In this document: positions 1 to 8,040 of the stretch, piece after piece
How positions within the stretch are numbered: the first letter of the stretch is position 1
How the letters are laid out: every line of letters begins with the position of its first letter
NCBI GenBank assembly: GCA_031290325.1
Contig: JAITNU010000081.1
Location: 1-14,405, forward strand
Source: Treponema sp.
Lineage (GTDB): Bacteria; Spirochaetota; Spirochaetia; Treponematales; Breznakiellaceae
DNA: 14,405 nt
Direction: 5' to 3'
Notes under the pieces: model-generated
The model's database searches: none
Told to the model about the DNA's origin: nothing
The model's input: the letters and a program-made list of their open reading frames with translations, nothing else
Program-made: the position numbers and the translations under genes

Positions 1-233
1 TGGATATGTACTTACAGCGCAATCCCCGGCTGCCCGATGTGAAGTATGAGTGGGTGTGGGAGCTTAAATATCTCAAGAAAGAAGACTCAGGTAAACTGGA
101 GGCCAAACGCACCGCAGCCGCGGCACAGTTGGAAAAATACCGTCAATCCTCTTTGTTCAGTAGCCGTACCGACGTAAAATATGCCGCCCTCATATTCATT
201 GGTAAAGACCGGTACGAAGTGTGTGAGTATTGA
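1..233 (+). CDS. PD-(D/E)XK nuclease-like C-terminal end of an AAA-ATPase-like (DUF1703 type) protein, 5' truncated by window edge
   Basis: Only the last ~77 codons are present; the frame is open to the left edge, so the ATG at position 6 is probably internal. The visible protein has the string WELKYLKK, which fits the E-x-K half of a PD-(D/E)XK nuclease core. A Lys/Ala-rich helix (KRTAAAAQLEKY) and a closing beta-strand region (YAALIFIGKDRYEV) follow. This order is typical of the C-terminal nuclease domain of the large AAA-ATPase-like/DUF1703 proteins that are abundant in treponemes and Bacteroidetes. Their biological role is not established. The gene ends with TGA and converges on xdhA, with only 30 bp between the two stop codons and no clear terminator there. 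Family assignment is by recognition of the C-terminal pattern only; the ATPase part lies outside the window. Confidence 0.7.
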   Translation, partial: DMYLQRNPRLPDVKYEWVWELKYLKKEDSGKLEAKRTAAAAQLEKYRQSSLFSSRTDVKYAALIFIGKDRYEVCEY

Positions 234-263
234 GGTCTCCAGCAACTCTGCAATAACGCCTTA

Positions 264-2552
264 TTAAATCAGTCCTGCTTCCTTGAACGCGGGAAACAGC
301 AGGTGGGGGCTGAGGGGAATTTTGTTCACCCCCACGCCGGTGGCATGGAGAAGGGCGTTGCGAATCGCCGGAGCGCCGGGCACGGTGGGAGGTTCGCCGA
401 GGGCTTTGCTGCCGTAGGCGCTGGTTGGCTCGTAGTTTTCAACAAAGGCGGTTTCAAGATGGGGATGATCCATGATGGTGGAAAGTTTGTAATCCAGGAG
501 ATTGCCATTTAAGAGTTTACCGGTGTGCTCATCGTAGCGGAGCTGTTCTGTGAGTCCGTACCCAATGGCCATGCTCATGCCCCCATGGACCTGGGCCTGG
601 GCAAGCTGGGGGTTGAGGAGTCTGCCGCAGTCATGGACGTTGATTATATCCAGGAGTTTCACCTTTGCCAGGGGAATGTCAACCTCAATTTCCGCAAAGG
701 CACAGCCGAAACTGTAGGCGTTGCTCTTGGCCTGCATGGTGGATTCGGCGGTGAGGTGTTCTGCGTGAACAGGACTGTAGAGAACTTCGGTGGCAAGTTC
801 GCCGAGGCTCAGAAGCGCCTTGTTGTTATAGGAGGTAAGCACGATGACACCATCCACGAGGTCAAGGTTGGAAACGAGCATCCGCGTGTGTTCTGAGGCA
901 AGGCGGAGTATCTTTTCTTTAAGCATGAGGGCGGTTTTTTGTACTGCCATCCCTCCCACATAGCTTTGGCGGGAACCGTAGGCCCCGGTACCAAAGGGGG
1001 TAATGTCGGTGTCCTGGGTACCGATAACATGGACGTTTTCAAAGGGAATGCCGAGGGTAGCGCTGGTCATTTGGGCAAAAACCGTATCCGCACCCTGGCC
1101 AATCTCTGTTTCACCGAGCTGTATCTGGACGCTGCCATCCTGGTTCAACACCATCCGGCAGGAGGAAACCTCTATGGAAATCGGCCACACCGCGGTATTG
1201 TACCAGAAGAGGGACATACCCACCCCGCGCCGCACCGGGCCGCTTTGCTTTTGATAGCGATTACGCTTTTCATCCCATTTGATATAGGCTTTACCCTTTT
1301 CCACACACTGCCGGAAGGAATCGAAGTAGTTCACGTTCTTGGAGAAGGGATCGGTGAAGCCCAGGGGCATGAGGTTCATGAAACGGAACTCAATGGGGTC
1401 CAGGTTCAAGGTCCGCGCCATATCTTCTATATGGGACTCAATGGCAAAGACCGCCTGGGGAACGCCGTATCCCCGCATTGCCCCGGCAGTTGCGGTGTTT
1501 GTATATACCGTAAAGATGTCAACCTGGCGGGCTTTTTCATCCTGGTAGAGCTGACGAAACACGTTGGTCCCCTTGGCGGCAATGCTGTGGCCGTGGGAAC
1601 CGTAGGCGCCCTGGTTTGAATAGGAGCGGTACTTCCGCGCCACCAGGCGTCCGTTGGGGCGTATGTATGAGGTGAGGTGGATTTTTTCTCCGTGGCGTAC
1701 CCGGGTGGCAAAGAAGATCTCTTCCCGGCTTAATTCCAGCTTTACCGGACGTCCGCCAAGCTGCATGGTCATGAAGGCATTGAGGGGTTCATAGAGGGCG
1801 TCCTGCTTGTTGCCGAACCCGCCGCCGATATAGGGTTTTATGATCCGCACCTTGCCCCAGGGAAGCCCCAGGGCCTGGGCCACGATACGTCTGACAATAT
1901 GGGGTATCTGGGTGGAGGAGACCACCACCACCCGTCCGCTTTCCATGTACGCAAAAGAAACCACCGGCTCAATATGGCAATGCTGGACCATGGGAGTTTC
2001 GTAGATCCCTTCAAATTTGAGCAGCCCCGGTTCCTGGATCGCCGCCTAAAAATCGCCGTCCTCAATAGTGGTATGTTTCAGTATGTTATGGGGACACGCT
2101 TCATGGAGCAGCGGAGCACCTTCCCGCATGGCCTCTTCTGGACTGAGGAGGACCGGATAGGTTTCGTATTCGACCCTGATCGCCTGTAGCGCCCGGGAAG
2201 CGGCCACCTCATCTTCGGCAACCACCACGGCAATGTCATCCCCATAGAACCGCACCCGGCGGTTGAGGAGCTTGCGGTCCGCCGGGTCCTGATGCACGGG
2301 ATCCGTGGACCAGGGGTGCCCTGCAGTGGGAAAGGGAATATCCGGTACCTGGAAGCAGGTGATGATCTGCACCACCCCCGGCAGCTTTTCCGCGTGGCTT
2401 ATGTCCATCTTGGTTACAAGTCCGTTTGCAACGGTGGAATGGAGCACCTTCCCAATCAGTGCATTGCGGTCAACCAAGTCACCGGTATACTTTGCCCTGC
2501 CCGTAACCTTTTCATAGGCATCAACCCGGGGAACAGTTTTTCCTATACTCAT
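264..2552 (-). pseudogene. xdhA: Xanthine dehydrogenase molybdopterin-binding subunit XdhA, interrupted by one in-frame TAG
   Basis: The large subunit of a molybdenum hydroxylase, which would oxidise hypoxanthine/xanthine to urate with FAD and 2Fe-2S partner subunits in the cytoplasm. The 762-codon frame matches the length of E. coli-type XdhA. Codons 1-168 are the aldehyde oxidase/xanthine dehydrogenase a/b hammerhead domain. TAG at 2048-2046 is codon 169. Codons 170-762 are the molybdopterin-binding region, with the glycine-rich GGGFGNKQ loop, the AMRGYGVPQ arginine motif, GQGADTVF, and the catalytic glutamate in GEPP (about residue 720). Both sides of the TAG are in the same frame, and sequence after it (AAIQEPGLL...YETPMVQHCHIEP) continues the family pattern without a gap, so only one codon is affected. 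The ATG overlaps the guaD stop (TAATG), implying translational coupling. No partner genes xdhB/xdhC are adjacent: the operon ends at 264 facing a convergent gene. It is probably inactive unless the TAG is read through. Confidence 0.9.
2046..2048 (-). other. Premature in-frame TAG inside xdhA
   Basis: On the coding strand the codons read D-G-D-F-TAG-A-A-I-Q-E. The upstream fragment (start 2552) and the downstream fragment differ by a multiple of three, so no frameshift is involved. The codon sits in the linker between the hammerhead and molybdenum-binding domains, a position that is not part of a known cofactor motif. A single change from GAG (Glu) or CAG (Gln) would create it. Confidence 0.9.
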
Positions 2553-3832
2553 TACTGTATGGCGCTGCCGCGGACGTACTTCGCGATGATATGACGATCA
2601 TCCGAAAGGTACATTGCCCGCTCAAGCCGGTCCCCTATGGTCAAGGCAAAGGGAGGGGCAAAGCTGGTATCGTCCATGACCAGAGCATCGAATTCATAGC
2701 CTGCGGCAAAGGAACCAACCTGGCCAAAGAAAGAACCGCCGCCCAGGGTTCCGAGGTAGAAGGCTTCTTCCCTGGTGAGGGGTGCCTCGTCGCACCCGGT
2801 GAAGCGGCGCAGCTTGGAGACCTGGATCGCCTCGGTCATAGTCCGGAAAATCGACGTATGGGTGCCCCCGGCAATATCACTGCCCAGGCCCACCGCTATG
2901 CCCGCATCAAGGTAACGCCGTATCGGGGCCATGCCGGAGGCAAGATTGCTGTTTGACTGGGGGCAATGGGCAACATAGACACCCCGGCGGCGCAGCAGTT
3001 CTATTTCTTCCCCCTCGGGCCACACGCAGTGGGCCATGATAGTCGGTACTTCAGCGCCGAAAAGGTCAAACCGGGTGTATGCATCACCGTAGCAACTGCT
3101 CTCAGGGCAAAGCTCCCGGACCCAGGCGATTTCCCGCTGATTTTCCGACAGATGGGACTGGAGGGGTAGCCGGTATTGTTTTTGCAGCTCCGACAAACCG
3201 CGCATCAAATCATCGGTACAGGAGGGGATAAAACGGGGGGTGAGAATAGGCCCGCAATTTTTGTTTTTTTTGTCCTTTTTTTCGGCGCACCGGTCAAGCC
3301 ATTCCCGTGTTGCGTCTATGGAACCTGCGGTCTCCCGCAGTCCATCGGGGCTGTTACGATCCATGTTTACCTTGCCCACCAGACTCACCAGCCCGGACGC
3401 TTCGAGCAGGTCCATGAGGAGAAGGGTGGCAGGTACATGAACCGTGGCAAAGATGCAGCAGTGGGTATTGGGGCCTTTCTTGAGGTCCTCCACCAGGGCG
3501 GTATAGGCCCTCAGCGCATAAGCGGTATCCTGGTACTTAGCCTCTTCAGGGAACGCGTGGACTTTCAGCCAGTCCAGGAGTTCAAGGTCCATGCCCAAGG
3601 CTCTGAAACTGAATTGCGGTGCGTGGAGGTGGAGGTCCACCAGGCCCGGTATAATGAGCTTGCCGGTATAATCAATAAGCGGGAGCTGCCCATACTGTGC
3701 AGGCACCAGGGAAAACACCCCTGCGGATTTTCCGTCAATACAGACGAGAAAACTGTTTTCCGAAGTACAGAGCGCGTCCTTTGCTATACTGTAAGCGATA
3801 TCCCCTTTAAGTACAAAATCACGGTATCCCAC
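2552..3832 (-). CDS. guaD: Guanine deaminase
   Basis: A zinc amidohydrolase that hydrolyses guanine to xanthine and ammonia. The 426-residue length is right for the family. The first metal motif is PGLVDLHLHAPQ (His68, His70), followed by the guanine-deaminase-specific stretch around residues 78-98 (ALGMDLELLDWL then FPEEAKY). Further ligands are His227 in QSHLSEN, His268 in AHCVW and Asp319 in GLGSDIAGG, with LTPRFIPS at 198-204. The start is a GTG at 3832-3830 with a GGGAG Shine-Dalgarno eight bases upstream. The gene overlaps xdhA by one base, so its product xanthine is the substrate of the next enzyme. A lysine-rich segment (about residues 185-192) is encoded across A8 and A7 tracts, a place where slippage could break the frame; it is intact here. 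A near-consensus promoter lies upstream. Confidence 0.93.
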   Translation of the reverse strand: MGYRDFVLKGDIAYSIAKDALCTSENSFLVCIDGKSAGVFSLVPAQYGQLPLIDYTGKLIIPGLVDLHLHAPQFSFRALGMDLELLDWLKVHAFPEEAKYQDTAYALRAYTALVEDLKKGPNTHCCIFATVHVPATLLLMDLLEASGLVSLVGKVNMDRNSPDGLRETAGSIDATREWLDRCAEKKDKKNKNCGPILTPRFIPSCTDDLMRGLSELQKQYRLPLQSHLSENQREIAWVRELCPESSCYGDAYTRFDLFGAEVPTIMAHCVWPEGEEIELLRRRGVYVAHCPQSNSNLASGMAPIRRYLDAGIAVGLGSDIAGGTHTSIFRTMTEAIQVSKLRRFTGCDEAPLTREEAFYLGTLGGGSFFGQVGSFAAGYEFDALVMDDTSFAPPFALTIGDRLERAMYLSDDRHIIAKYVRGSAIQ

Positions 3833-3859
3833 TTGTTTTCTCCCTTACTATCCGGTTTA

Positions 3860-3889
3860 ATTATGATAGTACCATTTTATACCTGTCAA
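3860..3889 (-). promoter_or_regulatory. Predicted sigma-70 promoter of guaD-xdhA
   Basis: Reading the minus strand, TTGACA (3889-3884) is followed after 18 bp by CATAAT (3865-3860), about 27 bp before the GTG start of guaD. This is a full -35 consensus with a five-of-six -10 match. It faces away from lolC. Confidence 0.65.
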
Positions 3890-3896
3890 TGGCAGA

Positions 3897-3921
3897 TTGA
3901 GGATATTCAAAAAAACCTCAA
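3897..3921. repeat. Short inverted repeat between guaD and lolC
   Basis: TTGAGG (3897-3902) and CCTCAA (3916-3921) are perfect 6-bp inverted arms around an A-rich 13-base spacer. The repeat sits just upstream of the guaD -35 and ahead of lolC, where a regulator could bind, but 6-bp arms can also occur by chance. Confidence 0.35.
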
Positions 3922-3957
3922 GAAGAAGTAAATTTATGACGATAAAGATAGTTTATA

Positions 3958-5289
3958 ATGAATACATTGCATAGCGTTACCTGGATAGGCTTTGTGGCGT
4001 CCCGGTATGTATCCAAAGGCCGCCGCAACTCCCCATCCCCGGTGTTGTCGGTCCTGGGTATTGCCACCGGGGTACTGGCCTTGACGGTCATCATTGCGGT
4101 GATGAACGGCTTTCAAATGGGCTTTATCGAAAGCATCCTGGAAATATCCTCGTATCATATCAGGATAGTACCGGAGCACCTGGAGACGCTTGAAACCAGG
4201 ACCCTAATCTCTCAGGCGGCAGCCATTCCCGGCATTGCGTCGGTTGTTCCTTTCAGGGAATTCCACGGTATCCTCCGGGGGAAACGGCAAAACCAGCAGG
4301 TGGGGGTGATACGGGGGCTTCCCCCGGATGCCCTGGAAAAAGACCGGGGCATGGCGGAAAAGCTGGTCTTTGAGGCTGGCTCCTTTGATATTGCCGGGGG
4401 ACGTTCCATTCTGCTGGGAGCGGAGCTGGCCCACCGCCTGTCCGCCCGTCTTGGGGATGAGATCACCCTCGTGTCGGTGGCCGGATTTTTACCTGGTGAT
4501 GATGCCGAAGCGCTTGCCACAGATTCCCGCTTTACCGTAACCGGTATTTTCCGTTCAGGTTTCTATGAATACGACCTGGGCTGGGGCTTTGTCAATCTTG
4601 ATACTGCCGGGGAGCTGGGGGGCGGCACCGTATCCTGGGGGGTTAAACTCAAAAACCGCTGGCAGGACAGCCGGGCTATTGCCCTCATAGGGCATTTTCT
4701 TGAAACTGAGGCCGTACCCCCGGATGCCTTCAAACTGAGTACCTGGCGGGATTATAACCGGGCTTTTTTCGGTGCCCTGCGTACCGAGAAGCTCTTCATG
4801 TTCGTCCTGGTAGGACTCATCTTCATCGTGGTGGGGCTTAACATCTTTCAGGCCCAGCGGCGGGCCGTACTGGAACGCCGGGAGGAGATTGGTCTGCTCC
4901 GGGCCTTGGGGGCCGGTGAACGACAGGTACGGCTGGTGTTTGTCTGGGATGGTTTCATCATTGGTCTGGGAGGAGCGGGGACCGGTATGTTGCTGGGACT
5001 GCTCATCGCCTTCCATATATCCCCCTTCTTTACGGTTCTTGAAGGGCTGGTAAACGGCTTCATTGCGGTGTTAAACAGCATTGCCGGACTTTTGGGGATC
5101 CAGGGGGCAGATTCATTCGCTATCTTTTCACCGGCGATCTTTTATATCAAAGAAATCCCCTCCCGGATCATACCCCATGAGGTAGTGCTGATATGTATGT
5201 TTGGCTTTTTATCCGCCCTGCTGGCAGCATGGTTCGCCTCGGGCAAAGTTTCCCGGACCCGGCCCGCGGAGGTGCTGCGTTATGAGTGA
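3958..5289 (+). CDS. lolC: Lipoprotein-releasing ABC transporter permease (LolC/LolE family)
   Basis: An inner-membrane permease of the LolCDE complex, which extracts mature lipoproteins from the cytoplasmic membrane and hands them to the periplasmic carrier. The 443-residue protein has the family layout. TM1 is at about 29-50 and ends in the characteristic VMNGF motif. A large periplasmic MacB-like domain spans about 52-275, and three further TM segments lie at about 279-301, 325-352 and 407-428 (FtsX domain). The cytoplasmic coupling region EEIGLLRALGA is at about 309-320. The ATG at 3958 is the only nearby start in frame (a stop lies at 3949), but no clear Shine-Dalgarno precedes it. A TATAAT at 3954-3959 overlaps it, so a GTG at 3994 preceded by GGATAGG is an alternative start. 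The stop overlaps lolD. Which permease is C and which is E is inferred from gene order only. Confidence 0.85.
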   Translation: MNTLHSVTWIGFVASRYVSKGRRNSPSPVLSVLGIATGVLALTVIIAVMNGFQMGFIESILEISSYHIRIVPEHLETLETRTLISQAAAIPGIASVVPFREFHGILRGKRQNQQVGVIRGLPPDALEKDRGMAEKLVFEAGSFDIAGGRSILLGAELAHRLSARLGDEITLVSVAGFLPGDDAEALATDSRFTVTGIFRSGFYEYDLGWGFVNLDTAGELGGGTVSWGVKLKNRWQDSRAIALIGHFLETEAVPPDAFKLSTWRDYNRAFFGALRTEKLFMFVLVGLIFIVVGLNIFQAQRRAVLERREEIGLLRALGAGERQVRLVFVWDGFIIGLGGAGTGMLLGLLIAFHISPFFTVLEGLVNGFIAVLNSIAGLLGIQGADSFAIFSPAIFYIKEIPSRIIPHEVVLICMFGFLSALLAAWFASGKVSRTRPAEVLRYE

Positions 5290-5983
5290 TCCCCTGGTTC
5301 GGGTAAGCAACCTGGTAAAAAACTACGTCTCCGGCGGGGAAACCCTGTATATCCTCAAAGCGGTGAGTTTTGAGGTGGAACGGGGAAGCTCAGTGGCAGT
5401 GAGCGGTCAGAGTGGCAGCGGTAAGAGCACCCTTCTGAACATCCTCGGCGGCCTTGACCGTTGCGATTCAGGCTCTGTGGAGATTGCCGGCGCGGATATC
5501 TCAGGACTTTCCGAAAACAGCCTCTCTGCGTACCGGAGTCGTCAGGTGGGCTTCATCTTTCAGTTTCACTATTTGTTAAAGGATTTTACCGCCCTGGAAA
5601 ACGTGATGCTGCCGGCCTTTATTGCAGGGATGAAGAAGAAGGCTGCCCTGGAAAAGGCCCGGCTCCTTCTCGCTGATGTCAAGATGGAGACGCGGCTCCA
5701 TCATTTTCCCTCCCAGCTTTCCGGAGGTGAACGGCAGCGGGTCGCCGTGGCCCGGTCCATGGTAAACGACCCGGATATCATCCTGGCGGACGAACCTACC
5801 GGCAACCTGGACCCCCATAACAGCGCCCTGGTAGCGGAACTCCTCTATGCAGGGGCGGAAAAATGGGGCAAGACCCTCATGGTGGTAACGCATGATGAAC
5901 ACGTTGCCCGCAGGGCCCTGTACCGCTATACCCTGGATAACGGCATCCTGAGTAGTGAAGAGGGAGCGGTGAAGGATGCGTAA
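5282..5983 (+). CDS. lolD: Lipoprotein-releasing ABC transporter ATP-binding protein
   Basis: A 233-residue cytoplasmic ATPase of the MacB/LolD class that powers LolC/LolE. Visible motifs are Walker A GQSGSGKST (42-50), Q-loop FIFQF (Gln94), signature LSGGERQR (146-153), Walker B IILADEPTGNLD (167-178, Glu171) and the switch histidine in VVTHD (His204). The Gly-Asn-Leu-Asp after Walker B and the LLKDFTALENVMLPA segment are typical of this subfamily. The ATG at 5282 was chosen because MSDPLVRVSNLVKNY matches the usual start; the frame is open further upstream only because it overlaps lolC. It overlaps lolC by 8 bases and lolE by 8 bases, so all three proteins are probably made by coupled translation. 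Confidence 0.93.
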   Translation: MSDPLVRVSNLVKNYVSGGETLYILKAVSFEVERGSSVAVSGQSGSGKSTLLNILGGLDRCDSGSVEIAGADISGLSENSLSAYRSRQVGFIFQFHYLLKDFTALENVMLPAFIAGMKKKAALEKARLLLADVKMETRLHHFPSQLSGGERQRVAVARSMVNDPDIILADEPTGNLDPHNSALVAELLYAGAEKWGKTLMVVTHDEHVARRALYRYTLDNGILSSEEGAVKDA

Positions 5984-7289
5984 AAAGTCCGGGTATCGGA
6001 AAACCCCTCATTCCTCACTCCTCATGACTCACTTTATTGCCCTTCGGTACCTCTTGGGCAGGGCACACGAAGGGGGCCGGTATCTCCGGGGCGCTGCCGC
6101 AGGTATCGCGTTGAGCCTCATCCCCATTATGGTGACCCTTATCGTAGCGGATGGCATGATAAGAGGCATTACTGACCGGTACCTGGAACTGGGGACCGGC
6201 CACTTACAGGTGTTTGATTATATGGATGGCGAGCTGGGACCGGTTAGTCTTGAAGATGCGATACCACTTATTGCAGAAGATGAAAACGTCCGGGGGGTGT
6301 GGCCGGAACAGCATAGTTTGGGGGTGCTGGTGGGGAATCATGGAAAGACCGGCGCCACTATCCGGGCGATTGATCCAGCTTTTTGGGAGGATCCGGGGAG
6401 CGGCGCCTACCTGGTTACGGTGGCAGGGAGTTCCCGGCTCGAATCCGATAGGGAACTGCTTTTGGGAGAAGCCCTGGCCGAATCCATCGGTGCGGAGGTG
6501 GGGAAGACTATACGGCTCATGACCGTCCACCTGAGCGAGGACGGGAGGAGCATACCGCACCTCACCCCCTTTACGGTTCGGGGGATCATCTCCTCGGGGT
6601 ACCGGGAATTGGACTCCCTCTGGTGCGTCATGACGTATGAAGCGGGAAAACAGGTCCTCCCACCGGAGCTGTCTTCATCCTATCTCATGGTTAAGATAAA
6701 GAACCCCTATACCAAGGCGGAAGACATGGCGCTGTCCCTGAATTTTACCTTGGGGGCAGGTTTCGGCGTCTATACCTGGAAGGAACTACAGCGCTCCCAG
6801 TATAGTTCTTATGAATCCACCCGGCAGTTGCTGCTCTTTATTATGGCCCTAATCGTGCTGGTGGCTGCGGTGAACGTGTCTTCGGCGACATCCATGCTCG
6901 TCATAGAACGGCAGCGGGATATTGCGGTCCTCAAGGCTGCGGGGGCAAGTCCCGGTGATACCGGACGGATCTTCCTGTGGGGATCCTTCTTGACTGGCCT
7001 TACCGGGGCGCTTCTTGGTATTGGCGTGGGGCTGCTCATCGGGAATTGCATCAACCCCATCATCCGGGGTCTGGAAGTCATCCTGGGATTTTTTTCCCGC
7101 CTCTTCCACGGCGGGGACGTTAAGATCCTCGACCCTGGGTACTACCTTGAGACCATTCCCATTGTCATAGATTGGAGCGCAGTTTTTCTCATCAGCCTGT
7201 TTACGATTTTCAGTTCTATTCTCGCATCCTGGATTCCGGCGTACCGAGCCGGGAAGATACGGCCCATTGAGATACTGCGGAAGTATTAA
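5976..7289 (+). CDS. lolE: Lipoprotein-releasing ABC transporter permease (LolC/LolE family), second copy
   Basis: The second membrane subunit of the Lol exporter, 437 residues, with the same architecture as the upstream permease. TM1 is at about 39-58 (AGIALSLIPIMVTLIVADG), followed by a periplasmic domain to about 280. TM2-TM4 lie at about 284-308, 332-356 and 402-425, with the FtsX coupling helix ERQRDIAVLKAAGAS after TM2. The ATG at 5976 overlaps the lolD stop by 8 bases and has AGGGAG at a good distance. A second Met at residue 17 (6024) would remove a polar N-terminal tail and gives a more typical permease start, but lacks a Shine-Dalgarno. The two permeases are only distantly similar, as expected for a heterodimer. 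No good terminator directly follows. Confidence 0.86.
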   Translation: MRKKSGYRKTPHSSLLMTHFIALRYLLGRAHEGGRYLRGAAAGIALSLIPIMVTLIVADGMIRGITDRYLELGTGHLQVFDYMDGELGPVSLEDAIPLIAEDENVRGVWPEQHSLGVLVGNHGKTGATIRAIDPAFWEDPGSGAYLVTVAGSSRLESDRELLLGEALAESIGAEVGKTIRLMTVHLSEDGRSIPHLTPFTVRGIISSGYRELDSLWCVMTYEAGKQVLPPELSSSYLMVKIKNPYTKAEDMALSLNFTLGAGFGVYTWKELQRSQYSSYESTRQLLLFIMALIVLVAAVNVSSATSMLVIERQRDIAVLKAAGASPGDTGRIFLWGSFLTGLTGALLGIGVGLLIGNCINPIIRGLEVILGFFSRLFHGGDVKILDPGYYLETIPIVIDWSAVFLISLFTIFSSILASWIPAYRAGKIRPIEILRKY

Positions 7290-7356
7290 TTCCTAAAGCT
7301 TTGGCCGGACACGAGGCCTTTTCAGAACGCCCTTCAGAGCCGAAAATCTCAGACCC

Positions 7357-7380
7357 ATCTTACGTTAAAAAGCGTAAGAT
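7357..7380. repeat. Perfect 8-bp hairpin downstream of lolE
   Basis: ATCTTACG (7357-7364) and CGTAAGAT (7373-7380) are perfect inverted arms around TTAAAAAG. It lies between the 3' ends of lolE and the minus-strand broken gene (stop at 7401). It is not a canonical terminator because no T-run follows directly on either strand; a T6 run lies 15 bp further on the plus strand. The rest of 7290-7400 shows no gene. Confidence 0.5.
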
Positions 7381-7400
7381 AGAGGGCCATAGGTGGTTTT

Positions 7401-7919
7401 TTAAATTTGATTATAATACCCTAAATTGGGGTACTCTCTTTCACATGTCTCAGTAGTAATAGATTCCACCAGTACAATAAATGAATCTATACTAAAATTT
7501 CTGAAGCGAAATGAATACTCTAATAGATTATAATAGGAACCCTTGGTTTCCGCGGTCATGGTCACTCTTTTTGTTATATGTAACGCCGTACCAATGATAT
7601 AGATTGCAAAAGCTTCATTAATATTCCATATTCCCGGCTTATTTTTATAGCGGGAATCGGTAATGGTATCCTCGTATATTTTAAAGAAGCATTTCTGTCT
7701 GGCATACCATCCTACCTACAGGTTAATTTTTTTTATAAATGCCGGGGATTGGACTACTAAATCATGCCCTTCTTCAAATATTTTTATAATATCATTCGAT
7801 GAATGTTGTAATTCAGGATGATTCCCATCAACTCGACCAAAGACAAAATCCGCCATCTCATCAATGTCGGCTTTAGTTACCCCCGGAATAACCTCCACTG
7901 CCTTTGAACCTTCCATCAT
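7401..7919 (-). pseudogene. Unknown 172-codon gene interrupted by one in-frame TAG
   Basis: I do not recognise the family. The first 67 codons (MMEGSKAVEVIPGVTK...) end at TAG (7718-7716). The same frame then stays open for 104 more codons to TAA at 7403-7401, giving a protein-like sequence: VGWYARQKCFFKIYEDT, NKPGIWNINEAFAIYI, then EYSFRFRNFSIDSFIVLVES. Its mix of aromatic and amphipathic segments and the lack of any other stop suggest a real 171-172 residue soluble protein that lost one codon; CAG (Gln) to TAG is the simplest origin. The start is supported by AGGAGG six bases ahead of the ATG and by a near-perfect promoter. Base composition is AT-rich compared with lolE and oadB, suggesting transfer. 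Alternatively only the 67-residue N-terminal part is made. Confidence 0.72.
7716..7718 (-). other. Premature in-frame TAG in the 7401-7919 gene
   Basis: Coding-strand context is K-I-N-L-TAG-V-G-W-Y. The next in-frame stop is 104 codons later. The frame is unchanged on both sides, so a single substitution explains it. Confidence 0.8.
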
Positions 7920-7957
7920 AATATTCCTCCTTTCTTATAAAAAATAACAATAAATTG

Positions 7958-7986
7958 ATTGTATATTATCCTGTTAAATATGTCAA
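7958..7986 (-). promoter_or_regulatory. Predicted sigma-70 promoter of the 7401-7919 gene
   Basis: On the minus strand TTGACA (7986-7981), a 17-bp spacer, then TACAAT (7963-7958), about 39 bp before the ATG. A strong AAGGAGG Shine-Dalgarno (about 7932-7926) follows. Promoter and ribosome site are both intact, so the interruption of the gene looks recent. Confidence 0.7.
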
Positions 7987-8040
7987 CATATTTTTATCAG
8001 TTTTTCCGGTAATCATGGAGGAAAGTCTCTCATTCAAGCT

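Noticed and set aside
939..1619. 226-codon plus-strand ORF inside xdhA, and many similar long opposite-strand ORFs in lol and oad genes
   Set aside because: They are shadows of GC-rich coding sequence; the minus-strand xdhA frame carries all conserved motifs.
7303..7322. GGCC...GGCC followed by TTTT after lolE as a terminator
   Set aside because: Only a 4-bp stem forms and flanking bases do not pair; too weak to call.
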